DNA from: Prolixibacteraceae bacterium | GTDB taxonomy: Bacteria > Bacteroidota > Bacteroidia > Bacteroidales > Prolixibacteraceae | DNA: 9,616 bases | Direction: 5' to 3' | NCBI GenBank assembly: GCA_003516705.1 | Contig: DPCJ01000139.1 | Span: 1-9,616 of the forward strand | In this document: positions 6,999 to 9,616 of the stretch, in pieces | Layout: each line of letters opens with the position of its first letter | Numbering within the stretch: the stretch's first letter is position 1 | Notes under the pieces: generated by a model | The model's input: the letters and a program-made list of their open reading frames with translations, nothing else | Told to the model about the DNA's origin: nothing | Databases searched by the model: none | Position numbers and translations under genes: made by a program

Positions 6999-7322
6999 AT
7001 GTTTCTGAAAAAAAACACTTATCCATTTCGCCCGCTGCTCGAAGGCGTTTCAATGCGTCCGCTATCGTTTGGCGAAAAAACAATTCTCTGCGAATTCAAA
7101 CTCGAAAAAGGCCACAAATTACCTGCACACAGTCACCCGTATGAACAAACCGGTTATCTGATTTCGGGAATGCTGAATTTCAGGATTGCAGAGGAATGGT
7201 TTTCAGCAAATCCGGGCGATAGTTGGTGTATTGCTGAAAATGTTGAACACGAAGTTGAGATTCTTGAAGATGCTGTTGTGTTTGAACTTTTTTCACCGGT
7301 TCGCCTCGATTACCTTCCGTGA
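6999..7322 (+). CDS. Small single-domain cupin protein
   Basis: This 107-residue protein forms one cupin beta-barrel (cupin_2 type). Motif 1 is GHKLPAHSHPYEQTGYLISG (residues 38-57), with His44, His46 and Glu49 as likely metal ligands. Motif 2 is NPGDSWCIAENVEHEVEI (71-88), with His84 as the fourth ligand. All expected metal-binding positions are present, so it probably binds a divalent metal. Such stand-alone cupins act as small-molecule binding or isomerase-like enzymes or as sensors, and the substrate cannot be read from the sequence. The N-terminal EGVSMRPLSFGEKTIL segment is the usual lead-in strand, supporting the ATG at 6999 or possibly Met19. It has no DNA-binding domain. It is followed 92 bases later by nadB, which has its own promoter element, so a shared pathway is not implied. 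Confidence 0.85.
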   Translation: MFLKKNTYPFRPLLEGVSMRPLSFGEKTILCEFKLEKGHKLPAHSHPYEQTGYLISGMLNFRIAEEWFSANPGDSWCIAENVEHEVEILEDAVVFELFSPVRLDYLP

Positions 7323-7380
7323 ATTGAGATAAGCACCTAAAAAACAGCTATACTTCATTACAATTACATTAAAGAAATAT

Positions 7381-7388
7381 TACCTTTG
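7381..7388 (+). promoter_or_regulatory. Bacteroidota -7 promoter element upstream of nadB
   Basis: TACCTTTG is an exact match to the TAnnTTTG -7 element recognised by the Bacteroidota primary sigma factor. It lies 26 bases before the nadB start codon. No clear TTTG-type -33 element is seen at the usual spacing (the region around 7354-7362 reads TTCATTACA), so promoter strength is uncertain. The short leader carries no obvious riboswitch or operator. The 92-base gap after the cupin gene has no visible terminator. Confidence 0.55.
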
Positions 7389-7414
7389 CCGCTCAATTCA
7401 AAAAGGTAACATCA

Positions 7415-9001
7415 ATGCAAGTATTTGAATTTGAAACAGTTGTAATCGGAAGTGGGCTTGCCGGCCTTGCTGCAGCTTATCATTCATCAAAATACGGCAA
7501 AGTTGCAATTGTTACCAAATCACAGCTCGATATCAGTAACTCTTATTATGCACAGGGTGGAATTGCCGCTGTAATCAGTCCTGAAGACTCTACTGAAAAT
7601 CATTTAAATGATACACTCGAAGCCGGACGTGGACTTTGTGATATTGATGCTGCTGAAATACTTGTGAGAGAAGGCAGAGAGCGGGTTTTGGAATTGATTG
7701 AAATGGGAATGGAGTTCGACAAAAAAGACGGAGAACTTGTTCTCGGGCTCGAAGGCGGACACAGTCACCGGCGCATTTTACACGCCGATGGCGATGCAAC
7801 TGGCAAAGTACTCACCAGTTTTATGCTGAAAAAAGCAATTGAACAGCCAAATGTTCAGCCTTTTGAAAATGTTACTGCCATAAGGTTAATTAAACAGCAA
7901 AACTGTATCGTGGGGTTACATGCCTACGATTTTGTTTCGAAAAAAAATATTGTTTTTAAAACCAAAGCCGTAATTATTGCCACTGGAGGACTATCACGCG
8001 TTTTTCTGCGGTCAACCAATCCATACACGGCTACCGGCGACGGAATTGCCATGGCTTTCGAAGCCGGGGCAAAAATTGCTGACCTGGAATTTATCCAGTT
8101 TCACCCCACAGCGTTAAATGTACAAGGGAAAGAAGCATACCTGATTAGTGAAGCAGTGCGTGGCGAAGGCGCCTGGCTGATAAACGAAACCGGGGAACGT
8201 TTTATGAACGGAATTCACCCGCTGGCCGAACTGGCACCCCGCGATGTGGTGGCATTTAATATTTTTAAAGAGTTGCGGAAATCAAAATCGGGACATATTT
8301 ACCTTTCGTTGAAACACCTGAATAAAGAGGATATCGTAAATCGTTTCTCACATATTTACAAGCAATTGGAAGCCTACGGTTTTGATATGGCGACCGACCT
8401 TTTACCAGTTGCTCCGGCGGCACATTACATGGTTGGCGGAATTCGCACCAACCTTGATGCTGAAACCAACATTTCGGGGTTGTTTGTTTGTGGCGAGGCA
8501 GCATCCACCGGTGTTATGGGAGCCAACCGATTGGCAAGCAACTCGCTTCTCGAATGTCTGGTTTTTGGGAAGCGTGCCAGCGAAAGAGCAGCCATTTTAC
8601 CGGCTCCCGATTGCAAACTTCCGGAAATAACCCCAATTCATATCGACAGTAAAAATGAACCGTTGTATCTCGAAATGCAAAACGAAATTGCTTCGCTCAT
8701 GTCAGCAAATCTTGGTATTGTACGAAATGCTAGAGGAATAACAGAAGCTGTTAAAAGACTTTCAGAAATTGAATTGGAATATTCCGATTTTCAAAACGAA
8801 TACAACCTTTTCAAAATTAAAAACACAGCCACAGTTTGCAAGCTTATTGCTGAGGCTGCTCTTGTTCGTGAGGAAAGCAGAGGTGGTCACATCAGGGAAG
8901 ATTTTCCAACTGAGAAACAGGAGTTTGAAATTCACAGCATTCAGCAAATCAACCACCAACTTAGTTTTGAACCTGTAAGAAAATTGAGAAATGGACAGTA
9001 A
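7415..9001 (+). CDS. nadB: L-aspartate oxidase NadB
   Basis: NadB is a cytoplasmic FAD enzyme that oxidises L-aspartate to iminoaspartate, the first step of de novo NAD synthesis. It can use oxygen or fumarate as electron acceptor. The 528-residue length is normal. Visible motifs are the dinucleotide-binding VVIGSGLAGLAAAY (residues 9-22), the FAD-contact SYYAQGGIAAV (43-53), GGHSHRRILHADGDATG (114-130), EFIQFHPTAL (225-234), SEAVRGEGAWLI (245-256), APRD (274-277), HYMVGG (337-342) and GEAASTGVMGANRLASNS (360-377). The predicted catalytic and substrate residues His230, Arg276, His337 and Arg372 are all present. They line up with E. coli His244, Arg290, His351 and Arg386 at a constant offset of 14. 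The helical C-terminal domain includes the ESRGGH segment (487-492). Its end overlaps nadC by 11 bases, indicating translational coupling. The enzyme looks intact. Confidence 0.97.
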   Translation: MQVFEFETVVIGSGLAGLAAAYHSSKYGKVAIVTKSQLDISNSYYAQGGIAAVISPEDSTENHLNDTLEAGRGLCDIDAAEILVREGRERVLELIEMGMEFDKKDGELVLGLEGGHSHRRILHADGDATGKVLTSFMLKKAIEQPNVQPFENVTAIRLIKQQNCIVGLHAYDFVSKKNIVFKTKAVIIATGGLSRVFLRSTNPYTATGDGIAMAFEAGAKIADLEFIQFHPTALNVQGKEAYLISEAVRGEGAWLINETGERFMNGIHPLAELAPRDVVAFNIFKELRKSKSGHIYLSLKHLNKEDIVNRFSHIYKQLEAYGFDMATDLLPVAPAAHYMVGGIRTNLDAETNISGLFVCGEAASTGVMGANRLASNSLLECLVFGKRASERAAILPAPDCKLPEITPIHIDSKNEPLYLEMQNEIASLMSANLGIVRNARGITEAVKRLSEIELEYSDFQNEYNLFKIKNTATVCKLIAEAALVREESRGGHIREDFPTEKQEFEIHSIQQINHQLSFEPVRKLRNGQ

Positions 9002-9616
9002 AACATTAAAATCGGCCGAAGTGCTGTTTGATCTGGCTTATGCCGAAGATATTGGCGATGGCGACATCACAACAAACAATCTTGTGCCGCCCGCCCAATT
9101 AAAAAAGGCTGTAATGGTTGCCAAAGAAGAAGGAGTTATTGCCGGATTACCTGTAGCCGAAATGGTTTTCAGAAAGTTTGATGAAAACCTGGTCTGGAAA
9201 GAAATAAAACCTGACGGGAGCCACGTTCGGCCAGGTGATGTAATTGCAGAATTTACAGGCACTTATCGTGCCCTGCTCACCGGAGAACGTAAAGCGCTGA
9301 ATTTTTTACAACGGCTTTCGGGTATTGCGACTTATGCCAGCCTCTGTATGAAGGAAGTTGAAGGTCACGATGTTGAAATACTCGATACCCGAAAAACATT
9401 GCCTGGCTACCGTTATCTCGATAAATATGCGGTGAGAATGGGCGGTGCTTCGAACCACAGATTTGGGTTGTACGACATGGTGATGATAAAAGACAACCAT
9501 ATTCAGGTGGCTGGCGGAATAAAACCAGCGGTTGAAGCTATCCGAAAAAAAGTTCCGATGAGCATAAAAATAGAGGTGGAAACATCGAATCTTGTCGAAG
9601 TACAGGAAGCCATTGA
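8991..9616 (+). CDS. nadC: Nicotinate-nucleotide pyrophosphorylase (quinolinate phosphoribosyltransferase) NadC, 3' end beyond window
   Basis: NadC converts quinolinate and PRPP to nicotinate mononucleotide, CO2 and pyrophosphate, the third step of de novo NAD synthesis. From ATG 8991 there are 208 complete codons before the edge; the family is usually about 280-290 residues, so roughly the last quarter is missing. Visible signatures are EDIGDGDITT near the N-terminus (residues 19-28), GERKALNFLQRLSGIAT (98-114), the substrate-binding DTRKTLPGYR (132-141) and KYAVRMGGASNHRFGLYDMV (145-164) followed by MIKDNH (165-170). Together these are the core of the quinolinate/PRPP site and all are intact. 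The start lies inside the end of nadB in another frame (11-base overlap), which supports co-expression. NadA, which makes quinolinate from iminoaspartate, is not in the window and may be encoded elsewhere. Confidence 0.96.
   Translation, partial: MDSKTLKSAEVLFDLAYAEDIGDGDITTNNLVPPAQLKKAVMVAKEEGVIAGLPVAEMVFRKFDENLVWKEIKPDGSHVRPGDVIAEFTGTYRALLTGERKALNFLQRLSGIATYASLCMKEVEGHDVEILDTRKTLPGYRYLDKYAVRMGGASNHRFGLYDMVMIKDNHIQVAGGIKPAVEAIRKKVPMSIKIEVETSNLVEVQEAI

Noticed and set aside
7323..7414. Possible terminator or leader element between the cupin gene and nadB
   Set aside because: No GC-rich stem followed by a T run and no riboswitch-like pairing could be found by eye; only the TACCTTTG promoter element is supported.
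8265..8630. Overlapping short frames on both strands inside nadB
   Set aside because: They are shadows over the most conserved part of NadB, which holds the catalytic His337 and Arg372; no independent evidence of coding.

Overview
The window looks like chromosomal DNA from a member of the phylum Bacteroidota. Three things suggest this: a type VI secretion (T6SS) baseplate set with short, divergent Bacteroidota-style proteins; start codons mostly without a clear Shine-Dalgarno sequence, plus one exact match to the Bacteroidota -7 promoter element (TAnnTTTG) ahead of nadB; and a secreted multi-PKD protein with an N-terminal domain type often seen in this phylum. A marine or gut Bacteroidales-like lineage is plausible, but that is a guess. 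No rRNA, tRNA, CRISPR array, transposase or phage integrase was seen.

Left and centre (positions 6784 down to 1, all minus strand): a compact, apparently co-transcribed block in the order tssG, tssK, tssE, tssF, then a large gene for an exported PKD-repeat protein that runs off the left edge. Gaps between the genes are 33, 24, 34 and 68 bases. TssK, TssF, TssG and TssE together make up the core T6SS baseplate. TssE is the gp25-like sheath initiator, TssF and TssG form the wedge, and TssK connects the baseplate to the envelope complex. The PKD gene has no stop codon inside the window, so a caller that needs complete ORFs misses it, yet it fills the first 2254 bases without a break. It encodes a signal peptide, a beta-type N-terminal domain and at least seven PKD repeats spaced 88 to 92 residues apart.

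Middle (6785-6998): a 214-base AT-rich divergent intergenic region between tssG and a plus-strand gene.

Right (6999-9616, plus strand): a small single-domain cupin, then nadB (L-aspartate oxidase) and nadC (quinolinate phosphoribosyltransferase, cut by the right edge). nadB and nadC overlap by 11 bases and carry out two of the three steps of de novo NAD synthesis from aspartate. No nadA is present in the window.

The most interesting points are the PKD-repeat export protein placed directly behind the baseplate genes, and a TssK that appears to end after its helical neck. It seems to lack the C-terminal head that docks onto TssL/TssM in proteobacterial systems. Both fit a T6SS subtype (T6SSiii) with a different trans-envelope complex.
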